From Dyella sp. ASV24 (GTDB taxonomy: Bacteria; Pseudomonadota; Gammaproteobacteria; Xanthomonadales; Rhodanobacteraceae): a stretch of DNA of 64,000 nt. A program made the position numbers and the translations under genes. A model generated the notes under the pieces. That model saw only the letters and a list, made by a program, of their open reading frames with translations. It had not been told where the DNA came from and made no database searches. The stretch is from contig NZ_JAELTQ010000006.1 of the NCBI RefSeq assembly GCF_016428905.1, positions 21,495 to 85,494 on the forward strand, written 5' to 3'. Numbering within the stretch: position 1 is the first letter of the stretch; each line of letters opens with the position of its first letter. Positions 1-7,769 of the stretch are shown here, piece by piece.

Positions 1-601
1 GCACGATCAGGACTGGAGTGAGGGTCGCCGGCAGCTGGATAGGGGAGAGGAGAAGAAGGAAGGCAAACAGGGGCATCGCGAACATGGCGTGTCGTCCAAG
101 GACGTACATGTGGGGCGATGTCATGCCGAAGCCTGCAGCCTTGATCTTACGGGACACAAACGCGTCGATGATGAAGGGAACGGCCACGACCAGCGCATAC
201 GTCCACCAGGTCGACGCCACCGCGATGCGAACAAAGAGCTGATAGAGGAGAGTCCAGCAGACCCGCAGCCGAGTTGCAGCCCAATCGCGAACGGGACTGA
301 GGAAACCGTTGACCTTCGCGTCGGTGTCATCGGCCTCTTTGCCAGGCTCCATGATCTTGAAGGTGGCCTCGATCACGTGGGAATGCACAAAGGTAGCCTC
401 CCACACCGAGCGCGCATTGCCTTCGGCACGCGCAGCCGCGCCCTCGCCGAGCACCAGGCGCGTCTGCGCCCTCTCCTCTTCCACCTGGCGCACCAGCCAG
501 TCCTCCTTGACCAGGAAGACGTAGCCCATGGTCCAGCAGGCGATGAAGATCAGCCCCCATTTCCAAAGGGTGAGTTCGCGGCCAGTGGCTGTCGAACTCA
601 T
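1..601 (-). CDS. DUF4400 / TraJ-like conjugative membrane protein (partial, C-terminus off the left edge)
   Basis: About 200 residues are visible and the reading frame stays open to base 1, so the C-terminus is missing. The N-terminus reads MSSTATGREL, then a hydrophobic segment (about residues 13-27), a charged stretch, and at least two further membrane segments. The pattern fits the DUF4400 family, membrane proteins found next to TraD in ICEs and in SXT or IncA/C transfer regions, where the protein is called TraJ. The start ATG at 601 overlaps the stop of the upstream gene (ATGA), so the two are translationally coupled. Family assignment is from sequence pattern and gene order; its exact role in transfer is not known to me. 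Confidence 0.7.
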   Translation of the reverse strand, partial: MSSTATGRELTLWKWGLIFIACWTMGYVFLVKEDWLVRQVEEERAQTRLVLGEGAAARAEGNARSVWEATFVHSHVIEATFKIMEPGKEADDTDAKVNGFLSPVRDWAATRLRVCWTLLYQLFVRIAVASTWWTYALVVAVPFIIDAFVSRKIKAAGFGMTSPHMYVLGRHAMFAMPLFAFLLLLSPIQLPATLTPVLIV

Positions 602-1149
602 GCCGCTACCTCTCCGAAGACGTCGTACTGTGCGTCGTTGTCGGATGCTTCGAGCAAGTGCATGTCATCAGGTTCGAGGACCCGATAAGCGATCGCCGCC
701 GCAAAGCGACGTGGCGACTGCAGCTCGAAGCCGTCCCCCTGCAGGAGCGAAACTGTCGGCTCACCGTTGATCTCAATCCATTCTTGTAAGGGAGCATCCG
801 AGCGCGGGTCCCACCGTCTGCCATTGGCCGCAATCTCGAGCTCCAGCAGGCGACTGACGTTGGCGAGCACCAGGTTGATGAACGCGCGCGCCGCCGCCTC
901 GCCCTCCTCCCTGGACGCTGCGGGGATCGCTTCCTCGAGGAAATGGCTAAGGAGGCTCTTCTGCGTGAAGGGATAAACGATGTGCGGTGGCATGAACCAG
1001 GCGAGCCGGAGCGCCACGTCCCGCAGGCGCGGTACACGACTGAAAAGGACCGCGGCAATGTCGGTCATGCGGAGCACGTCCAGCGAGCGCTTGAGCAAGA
1101 TCTGAGCCTCGTCAGGCGGGACGATGGAGGTGGGTGCGGTCATTTCCAT
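598..1149 (-). CDS. Conserved transfer-region protein of unknown function between traD and the DUF4400 gene
   Basis: This encodes a soluble protein of about 183 residues with no signal peptide or motif I recognise. I prefer the ATG at 1149 because AGAGGAA lies about five bases upstream; the in-frame ATG at 1164 has AAGGA pressed against it. The gene follows traD directly and overlaps the DUF4400 gene by four bases. In SXT/R391-type elements a small gene of unknown role sits in the same place between traD and traJ, so it is probably that positional equivalent, but I cannot confirm homology by eye. Confidence 0.65.
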   Translation of the reverse strand: MEMTAPTSIVPPDEAQILLKRSLDVLRMTDIAAVLFSRVPRLRDVALRLAWFMPPHIVYPFTQKSLLSHFLEEAIPAASREEGEAAARAFINLVLANVSRLLELEIAANGRRWDPRSDAPLQEWIEINGEPTVSLLQGDGFELQSPRRFAAAIAYRVLEPDDMHLLEASDNDAQYDVFGEVAA

Positions 1150-1167
1150 GAAGTTCCTCTGCATTCC

Positions 1168-3084
1168 TTATGCGGCCTTCTTCAATTCGAGAGCATCTTT
1201 CAGGATGGGGATGCGGCCCTTTACTAGCCTGCCACCTGATACCTGCGCGAAGAATTCGAGGTTGGGAAGGCAACCCAGTACGTCCGGAGCGACCATCGGT
1301 GCTTCGGTTTCCTTCATTGCCTCGGTGATCTTGTAGCCAAACGCGCCCGGCGAGTCGGACTTTGCATCGGTTGCCTGCGAGTACTCGATGTGGCGCACGA
1401 CCGTGGTCGGGAACGTCTCAGCGATGTACTCCTGGGTTCCACCGTCAATGGTGCGAAGGACGATCTTGTTGTTGAGGTTTCCGAGCACCATGCGCGCCTT
1501 CGTTTCGCTGCCGACCTTGGCCGCGAAGTCAGCGAACGTCTGGGTGGCGATCACCAGGCGGATGGCCGAGCCGCCGGCCTTGTTGAGCAGCTGGATCAGC
1601 TTGTCGCTCACCAGCTCCGCCGCTTCGTCGATGATGAGGGTGACCGGCCGCAGCTTGGCGGACGAGCGCTCCCGCTCCAGCTGCTCGCCTCGGCGCTTGA
1701 TGAACTCGATGAAGTCGACATTGTCTTCGTAGTTGTAGCGATCGCCGGAGACTGAGGTCATGTCGGAGATGAACATCGAGCCGATAGCCGAGGCCACCAT
1801 GCTGTCGGACATTGAGTCGAGGCCCAGGTAGCACACCTGGCCGTTGCGGATGATGTTGGCGAAGTTGGTGATCGGGCGCTTGTCGTCCAGATCCGACGTA
1901 TCCGGCGACAGCAAGTCACCTAGCGTGCCTGCCGTGAGCATCGTGAGCACAGGGGTAAGGCTAGCCGTCATCTTCTGCTGATGGGCTTTGTCGTGCTCAA
2001 GGTCACTGATGAGGCCTTCAAGCACGCCGGACGGCGCCGTCTTTTGCACCAAGGCCTTGTAGAAGGCAGCGTACGCGATCGCGACGTTGAGATCGTCCGT
2101 GCCCTTGGCCTTCTTGGTGTATCCCTTAACGTCCTCTCGCCAGTTGGGAACGTGCTTGTCGAAGTAGGCTTCGCACGCGCGCACGACCAGCCAGTCCGGT
2201 CCGCTGTCGACGAAGCGCTTCAGGAGGCGAAGCGTCGGCTTGGAGTTGATCAGCAGCAGACCTTCGATCAGGTTCGTGAGGATCATCCACGAGTGCGCGG
2301 TGAACGGGTCCGCACCGGTCTCCGATGGGATAAGCGACGCGATGCGCGTGGCCAGCTCCGTCGCGCGGTTGAAGTTCTTGAGCGGATCGATGCGCCAGCT
2401 GGTTTCCGGGAAAGCAGGGTGGAAGAAGACGAAGTCGGTCGGACGGCCCTGCAGGTGGCAGGCCTGCAGCGCGGACTCGGCCAGACCCTTGTCTCCCTTC
2501 GGATCCCAGATCAGCACCGCCTCGCCGCGTGCCACGGCCTGGTGAATGATGGTGTCGAGCATTCGGCTCTTGCCGGCGCGCGTCGTGCCCACGAGAAGGA
2601 TGTGGCCAGCCGTGTGGTCGAGCGGGATCTCGATGGGGCGTTCGCGCTCCATGCCGATGCCGTGGATCCATGGTTGACCCATGAAGGCATCGGCAGGCTG
2701 GTCTGGTGCCGACAGGCGCTGCGGATCCTGCCGCCTAAGCATGTGCGTCAGCTGGCACTCGGCTTGGGTCCAATCAAACCCGTAGCCCAGGAAGATTGTG
2801 CGCTGACTCAACGCGACGCGGTCGTTTAGTTCCTGGCGCGACTGGAAGGTGACGCCCACGCCGGCGAGGAACTTCTGTTGTCGGTACCGGCGCAAGGCTT
2901 TCCGGCCGCGCACGATGAGCATCATCAGGCAGAACGAGGCGAATGCGACAAACGCCGGCGAGCGAATGTCGGACGTCGCCCCCATCAAGCCCATGATGGC
3001 AAGGGCTGCGCCCCACGCCGCGGTCGAGTAGTACTCGTAGACCGGGCGGAAGGGATCTTCAAAGCGAAATACGGCTGCGCTCAT
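1168..3084 (-). CDS. traD: TraD, type IV secretion coupling ATPase (VirD4 family)
   Basis: A 638-residue coupling protein that would bring the relaxase-DNA complex to the mating channel at the inner membrane and pump DNA with ATP. Two N-terminal membrane segments (about residues 22-38 and 43-58) precede the motor domain. Walker A is GTTRAGKS (residues 166-173) and Walker B is within TLIIDEAAELV; the segment QTFADFAAKVG follows, as in TraD/TraG proteins. The frame stays open further upstream, but the ATG at 3084 overlaps the traI stop (ATGA) and gives the expected N-terminus MSAAVFRFEDPFRP. TraI, TraD and the DUF4400 gene form one minus-strand operon. Confidence 0.95.
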   Translation of the reverse strand: MSAAVFRFEDPFRPVYEYYSTAAWGAALAIMGLMGATSDIRSPAFVAFASFCLMMLIVRGRKALRRYRQQKFLAGVGVTFQSRQELNDRVALSQRTIFLGYGFDWTQAECQLTHMLRRQDPQRLSAPDQPADAFMGQPWIHGIGMERERPIEIPLDHTAGHILLVGTTRAGKSRMLDTIIHQAVARGEAVLIWDPKGDKGLAESALQACHLQGRPTDFVFFHPAFPETSWRIDPLKNFNRATELATRIASLIPSETGADPFTAHSWMILTNLIEGLLLINSKPTLRLLKRFVDSGPDWLVVRACEAYFDKHVPNWREDVKGYTKKAKGTDDLNVAIAYAAFYKALVQKTAPSGVLEGLISDLEHDKAHQQKMTASLTPVLTMLTAGTLGDLLSPDTSDLDDKRPITNFANIIRNGQVCYLGLDSMSDSMVASAIGSMFISDMTSVSGDRYNYEDNVDFIEFIKRRGEQLERERSSAKLRPVTLIIDEAAELVSDKLIQLLNKAGGSAIRLVIATQTFADFAAKVGSETKARMVLGNLNNKIVLRTIDGGTQEYIAETFPTTVVRHIEYSQATDAKSDSPGAFGYKITEAMKETEAPMVAPDVLGCLPNLEFFAQVSGGRLVKGRIPILKDALELKKAA

Positions 3085-5885
3085 GCATTCAGCTCCTTCA
3101 CCGCGACGTTGGCTGCGGCGGCGCGCATATCGAGCTCGCGATCCCAGCTCGGATTCTTGGTCAGGGGTACCGACGAGGGCGAGGTCATGGCATTGCCGCC
3201 GCGCGAGTCGATCAGGTATGCGTTTTCGTCGGCCGTCGCCTGCATGTGGAGCTGGAAGATCGTCCCGACAAAGTCGTGCTGCTTGGAGAACTGCTTGAGC
3301 AGCGCGCGCCATTCCTTCGGCGTGATGTCATCTACCAGCACCTGGTTCCGCTCCAGGTGCTCACCCATGAAGTCATCGAATGCAAGTCGGAGATGAGGGC
3401 CGTCGGATGGCTCCATTGCCCTTGGGTTCTTGATGAGCGCTGCCACCGTCGCGGGAATGTACGGACCCAGCGGGAGCACGCCGGCTTGAAGCCCCTTGGA
3501 GGTCTGAACGGCAATGGGCAGCAGGAGTCGCATCGCTTCCGTGACCTCTTCAGACAGCCGAATGACATTGACGGTCTGGTTGCCGACCTGCAGCGGCACG
3601 GTGCTTCGGGTCGCAAACTTCGCGTCACGCACCATCCAGCCCTTCTTCTCGAGCAGCTTGGTCAGGTCGCCTGGCGGAATGCCCAGGTTGTTGATAGCCG
3701 CCGGATAGGCAATGTGGAGGTGGCCGCCCTCTTCGAAGACGTGCGTGCCCTCCTTCAGCGACCCATCGCGGATGCGGTCAGCCAGCGCGAGGATGTAGAT
3801 GCCGGCGGCCAAGTTGTCGGACTTCTCGAACCACGCTCGCGCCAGCTCCGGCGTTGCAGGCGGCCAGTCGGTACGCGCGGCCCGAGCCTGCGCCTGCCGG
3901 ACTTCCTCATCGCGCAGGTCGCGCTCCATGCGACGGTCCCGGAGTTCACCCTGGTCACCTACTTCGGTGGTCCCAGCGCTCCCTTGCTGCGGCAGGTCGT
4001 CGTCGCTGTCTTCTGGCTCGCTGTCGAAGGTCAGCTGAGGTGGGAGTGCGCGTTCACCGGGGATGCCATCGTCGTCTGGGGCAGCCGCGCTCGCGCCCTG
4101 CGCGACTTTAGGCGTCGCCGCATTTGAGCGCTTACTCTCCCGTGCGGGTGCATCCCTTGCCATTTCGCCAGGAGAAGGCGACGAAGCCGACGCGGTGGCC
4201 ACGTCAGGGAGCGGCGTTCCGGCCGCGCCGGGAATGGGCGCGCCGCCTGCAATGATGGAGCCCCACCGGTCACGAGGCGGGTCACCGGGGACAGCATCTG
4301 CTGCCAGCGCCTTCGTGCTCGGCTCGGGCGCGACGGCCGTGTCGGCACTGGACTGTGTAGTCGCTCCGGCTTGGGTTTGGTTTGGCTCCGCAGTGGCAGG
4401 GTCTGTGCCGGCGGCCACCGCATCCGGCGCGGGCTGCACAGCGGACGCCGGTGCGGGTGCTGCTGGAGGGGCCTTCGGTGCGCCGACGGACACGCCGCCG
4501 TTAGAGATGACTTTGCCCTGCGGATCAAGCACGTCGACCAGCAGTGCCTTCGGCTGCACGATGGAACTGGGGATGACCTCATCGCGAGCGAACACGACGC
4601 CGAGGACCGGCGCAATGCTCGTCTTGCCGCGATCCTCGATCTGGATACCCAGATTCCAGTTCTGATACTGGCGACCGTCCGGCATGATGTTCGGGCGCAC
4701 CATCCCGTGGTCCAAGAGGACGGTCACGATCTTCTGCACGTCCGTAGGCAAGGACGTCTCGCCCGCATCCTTCAGGAGGCCGATCACGTTGGCCAGCACG
4801 CCCGGATACACGGCCACGACACCTTCCGTGGTCATGTAGATCCCGCTGTCGATGTCGTTGATGACCCAGTCGCCGCTCTCGATCTGATCGTGGATCGTGC
4901 GCACGACTCGTGCAGCCAGGCCACGGGACCCACCCATGCCGGCCGACGCCTGGCGCTTGCGGGATTCCTTGATGTCGCGCTCAACACTCGCACTGTCGGC
5001 GGCTTTGATAATTGCGCAGAGAGGGTTGCGAGGGTCTACGCCACCGTTCAACGCCATGAGCATGGCATCGATCGCTTCCTGACCATGATGCGCGCCGAGC
5101 CAATCCAAAGTGACCTGAGGGAAGATCCGGTAGACGAGCGCGCCGGTGAACGCTTCATGGCGCTTATGACGCGCGCCCGGGCGCCAATGGATGTTGTAGT
5201 AAGGAAGATTGTGAGCTTGGAGCCAGTCGTACAGCGACGAGGTGTGCGGGTTCCAACTCAAGTTCCCGCTGGCATCCAGCGCGCCCACGTCGACGATGGG
5301 CTTGCCCATATCGTGAATCATCGCACCGAGCATCGCGGCGATACGCCAACGCGGCTCCAGCTGCTTGCGAACGACCGGGGGGTGATCGAGCGCAAAGACC
5401 GCTGACTCGCACTTCAGCGCCGCATAGAACGCACATTCCAGACCGTGTCGAAACAGGCCGCCCTGACCGTAGTGGTGATGGGTTTCCGAGGCCGGGAGAA
5501 GGTGCACGTATCGTGCGTACTCATATACCGCCGGCAGAAAGATGCGCTTGAACTCTTCGTGCGAGAGGCCCGAGGTTCGGTGCAGATCGTCGACCAGACC
5601 TTGCTGGCTTGCCACCAGCACCTCAGGGGGAGCCGAAGGAACCGCAAGCCCGACGTCTGGATATGTCGGGATCGGCTGGCCGTTGAACAGCGGCGCGGTC
5701 GACGCGGGGACCGCCGGAGCGAGGGTGTTTGTTGCCGCAGAGGGCGTAGCCCCGGTGGGCGGCGCACCCGTGGCTTGCACCGCGCTCGCAGGCCCGGCTG
5801 GCTGATTTGGGTTAGGCGCTGCTGCTACCGGCGGGGCTGAGGGCCCACTGCCCTTGCCAAGCATCTTCCTCAAGAACTGAAGCAC
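3081..5885 (-). CDS. traI: TraI, MobH-family relaxase with TraI_2 and TraI_2_C domains
   Basis: A 934-residue relaxase expected to nick oriT and lead the strand into the recipient. A proline/alanine-rich N-terminus is followed by the TraI_2/HD-like domain (about residues 70-400). Its MobH hallmark is a histidine cluster (HHH at 136-138, then RHGLE) and an HD pair at 191-192 in MIHDMGKP. A long low-complexity Pro/Ala linker (about 440-660) leads to the C-terminal TraI_2_C domain. The start is GTG at 5885 with AGGAG seven bases upstream. MobH relaxases with this layout are found in SXT/R391, IncA/C and PFGI-1-like elements. The oriT itself could not be located. Confidence 0.93.
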   Translation of the reverse strand: MLQFLRKMLGKGSGPSAPPVAAAPNPNQPAGPASAVQATGAPPTGATPSAATNTLAPAVPASTAPLFNGQPIPTYPDVGLAVPSAPPEVLVASQQGLVDDLHRTSGLSHEEFKRIFLPAVYEYARYVHLLPASETHHHYGQGGLFRHGLECAFYAALKCESAVFALDHPPVVRKQLEPRWRIAAMLGAMIHDMGKPIVDVGALDASGNLSWNPHTSSLYDWLQAHNLPYYNIHWRPGARHKRHEAFTGALVYRIFPQVTLDWLGAHHGQEAIDAMLMALNGGVDPRNPLCAIIKAADSASVERDIKESRKRQASAGMGGSRGLAARVVRTIHDQIESGDWVINDIDSGIYMTTEGVVAVYPGVLANVIGLLKDAGETSLPTDVQKIVTVLLDHGMVRPNIMPDGRQYQNWNLGIQIEDRGKTSIAPVLGVVFARDEVIPSSIVQPKALLVDVLDPQGKVISNGGVSVGAPKAPPAAPAPASAVQPAPDAVAAGTDPATAEPNQTQAGATTQSSADTAVAPEPSTKALAADAVPGDPPRDRWGSIIAGGAPIPGAAGTPLPDVATASASSPSPGEMARDAPARESKRSNAATPKVAQGASAAAPDDDGIPGERALPPQLTFDSEPEDSDDDLPQQGSAGTTEVGDQGELRDRRMERDLRDEEVRQAQARAARTDWPPATPELARAWFEKSDNLAAGIYILALADRIRDGSLKEGTHVFEEGGHLHIAYPAAINNLGIPPGDLTKLLEKKGWMVRDAKFATRSTVPLQVGNQTVNVIRLSEEVTEAMRLLLPIAVQTSKGLQAGVLPLGPYIPATVAALIKNPRAMEPSDGPHLRLAFDDFMGEHLERNQVLVDDITPKEWRALLKQFSKQHDFVGTIFQLHMQATADENAYLIDSRGGNAMTSPSSVPLTKNPSWDRELDMRAAAANVAVKELNA

Positions 5886-5949
5886 TGTCGCTCCTGCGTC
5901 GCGTCCGTCATTCAGTGCATTCTGGAATCCGGGACGCGCGTTCTAGGTT

Positions 5950-5980
5950 CGAAAGGACCTCGTATTGCGTAGGGGTTTCC
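5950..5980. repeat. Dispersed palindromic element copy a (upstream of traI)
   Basis: This degenerate copy reads CGAAAG, 19 bases, GTTTCC. On the minus strand the intact half reads ACGGGAAACCCC. It lies about 65 bp upstream of the traI start, and near-identical spacing is seen before several other genes in the window. It is probably an operator, promoter or leader hairpin shared by these transcription units. Confidence 0.5.
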
Positions 5981-5985
5981 CGTCT

Positions 5986-6522
5986 CTATCGGGGTGCCAG
6001 TCTCTGCTGGAGAAAGGCGATCAGCTCGCCGCAGCGCTTACCTCCAATCCCTTCATTCGGATCTGTCCGGAACAACCAGTCGCAGCTCTCTGGAAAAGGA
6101 GCATCGTCGAGCGCAACAAATCGCTCCACGCCGCGCGAGCGCGCGAATGCCAGGACCTCGTCATGTCTCGCATAGGCCCCGCTAAGCTCAGGGCCAGTCA
6201 CGTCGCGCACGCGCTCGGCCAGATGCGCGGTGTCCACGCCATTCATGTCGAGCTGCTGCAGGAGGTACGACCGGCTTCCTGTGCGCCAGTTCGTCGACAG
6301 CACGACGTCCAACCACGGACACGCCTCAAGGACGGTGTGCAGCTCGGGCAACCAGCAGAACGTGCCCGATTGGTTATGGTGCAACACGCCGTCCCAGTCA
6401 CAAAACAGGATCGGCCTACCGCGAACGCCGGGCCACCCTCGCGTGTCGTACTTTGGCTCAAGAGCTCTCGTGTGGGGAGGTCGGGCTAAGAGGAGATCAA
6501 GAAACGACTTCAACAGACGCAT
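5986..6522 (-). CDS. HAD-superfamily phosphatase-like protein (SAK-type HAD domain)
   Basis: The product has 178 residues. Motif I is DWDGVL (Asp42, Asp44), motif II is the VLSTNWR segment (about 74-80), and a late ALDD supplies motif IV acids. This set matches the HAD_SAK_2 type, first described in polynucleotide-repair fusion proteins and common as small stand-alone proteins in mobile elements. The substrate is unknown; a nucleotide or nucleic-acid phosphate is likely. There is no signal peptide, so it should be cytosolic. The gene stands between traT and traI; a terminator just upstream suggests it has its own promoter. Confidence 0.75.
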   Translation of the reverse strand: MRLLKSFLDLLLARPPHTRALEPKYDTRGWPGVRGRPILFCDWDGVLHHNQSGTFCWLPELHTVLEACPWLDVVLSTNWRTGSRSYLLQQLDMNGVDTAHLAERVRDVTGPELSGAYARHDEVLAFARSRGVERFVALDDAPFPESCDWLFRTDPNEGIGGKRCGELIAFLQQRLAPR

Positions 6523-6537
6523 CTGTGAGCCTCACGC

Positions 6538-6574
6538 AAAAAGAAAGCCCGGGCGGCGCGAACGCGGCCCGGGC
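6538..6574 (-). terminator. Rho-independent terminator after traT
   Basis: Read on the minus strand, two GCCCGGGC arms (6547-6554 and 6567-6574) enclose a loop that can itself pair CGCG with CGCG. They are followed by TTTCTTTTT (6546 down to 6538). This is a strong intrinsic terminator separating traT from the HAD gene. Confidence 0.85.
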
Positions 6575-6577
6575 AGA

Positions 6578-6614
6578 TTTGCAGCACTGAGGACAGGGGG
6601 AACAGCGCTGCAAA
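6578..6614 (-). ncRNA. Strong hairpin directly before the traT terminator (possible 3'-UTR small RNA)
   Basis: TTTGCAGCACTG (6578-6589) pairs with CAGCGCTGCAAA (6603-6614) with one mismatch. On the minus strand the loop is C-rich (TTCCCCCTGTCCT). It abuts the terminator at 6538-6574, so a transcript ending there would carry two adjacent stable hairpins, as many small RNAs do. No promoter was identified; it may simply protect the traT mRNA 3' end. Confidence 0.35.
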
Positions 6615-6705
6615 AACGGTATCGTTGAAAGTCACGGCGAGCGGAGTAAGTTGCTGTTGCAGCGAGGAATCTCTCACCTTCGCTCGCAATTGCTCCGCTT
6701 CCCGA

Positions 6706-7437
6706 TCAGAACAGGCCGCTGATGCTCTGCGTCAGCCCGCCGAGGACGACCGGCTCTGCCTCGTCCCACTTCAAGTTAACCTTGTTGGCCGTGGAGATGA
6801 CGCGGGTACGGTAGCGCTTGTAGTTCGTCTGCTCGTCGTAGGTGACGCGGTCGCCGCCTGAGGTGCCCTGCTTGAGGTTCTGCTCACCGTTGACGTGCAC
6901 CGGGCCCTTGGTGCGCTCGGACACCTGCACATCGACGACTGCGGAGAAGTAGACATCCTTCACCATATTGCTGGCGATAAAATCTGCGGCACCCGCTGCG
7001 ATGCCCACCGCGCCGATGCTACGGCCGCTCAGATTGCCATTCAGTGCTGCCGCCGTGGCCGCGCCAGCGATGGCACCATCCAGCGGGCTGCCGAAGCCGG
7101 TCACCGTGGCAGCCTGGGCTGCGGTCTGGCTCACCTGGCCAACCTGCAGGATGTTTGCCTGCAACTGGTACTGGGCAGCTTCGGGGTCATCCACCAGCGT
7201 ATAGCCTCGACCCTGCAGCGAGGCCTTCAGCTGCGCGCCGAAATTGAAGTTCGGCTTGTCAGAGGTGTTGCGCACGTCGACGTAGACCGTCTTGGTTGCC
7301 GACGGCGTCAGGAAGACGGTTTCGGACATCTTGTTCTGGACGTCCAGGTTGCGCTTGCTGATGGCCACTGAGCCGGCGGCACAGCCGCCGAGAGAGATGA
7401 GTGCAACGGCGAGGAGGAGGCCGCGGATCAGATTCAT
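6706..7437 (-). CDS. traT: TraT-like surface-exclusion / complement-resistance lipoprotein
   Basis: The product has 243 residues, the usual TraT length. It has a lipoprotein signal peptide ending in LISLGGC, so it should be lipidated and sorted to the outer membrane. Downstream segments typical of TraT include the VFLTPSATKTVYVDVRNTSD region, a glycine/alanine-rich middle (GAIAGAATAAALNG) and a C-terminus ending in SGLF. In F plasmids TraT blocks redundant mating with cells already carrying the plasmid and raises serum resistance. The ATG at 7437 has AAGGGG upstream; open frame further upstream is not part of the gene. It has its own terminator and is separated from the tra block by the HAD gene. 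Confidence 0.92.
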   Translation of the reverse strand: MNLIRGLLLAVALISLGGCAAGSVAISKRNLDVQNKMSETVFLTPSATKTVYVDVRNTSDKPNFNFGAQLKASLQGRGYTLVDDPEAAQYQLQANILQVGQVSQTAAQAATVTGFGSPLDGAIAGAATAAALNGNLSGRSIGAVGIAAGAADFIASNMVKDVYFSAVVDVQVSERTKGPVHVNGEQNLKQGTSGGDRVTYDEQTNYKRYRTRVISTANKVNLKWDEAEPVVLGGLTQSISGLF

Positions 7438-7769
7438 GGTAAATCCCCTTTGTGGTTTGCTGATTGCCCTCATCCCGGTCCTGGGTGAGTAGCGGTGATG
7501 CGATCGCGCCGCAGTCCTTCTCAACGCGATCGGAATTTCCAGTCGGCCCTCCTTGGACACATGCGCCGCTCCTTGCTCCGTCTTGCGTCGCAGCTCCTGC
7601 CTCGAACGCTCGACGTATCCCGATCCCTTGGGATGCGCTTCCTCTACTTCCTGTATTCGCTGGCGTGGAGCTTTTGCCGGCAGGGCGTCCTGCCCACGTC
7701 TTGAAGCTCTCACGCGAAACGGGGCCGTCCAAAACCACGTCTGGTTCTGCACGACCGTCACTGTGAAAA
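7438..7769. other. Intergenic region between the adhesin gene and traT
   Basis: About 330 bp. Several frames are open on both strands, but none has a ribosome binding site with convincing protein features. A short hairpin (CTGTGA, three bases, TCACAG) overlaps the adhesin stop, and GGCAGG-GCGT-CCTGCC occurs near 7680. The traT promoter is expected here, but I could not identify it with confidence. Confidence 0.4.

Noticed and set aside
89..688. Plus-strand open frame over the DUF4400 gene
   Set aside because: It is antisense to a gene with clear membrane segments and family pattern, and has no ribosome binding site or domain.
7438..7769. Open frames across the adhesin-traT gap as part of traT
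   Set aside because: The traT lipoprotein signal starts at 7437 with its own ribosome binding site; the added residues have no features.
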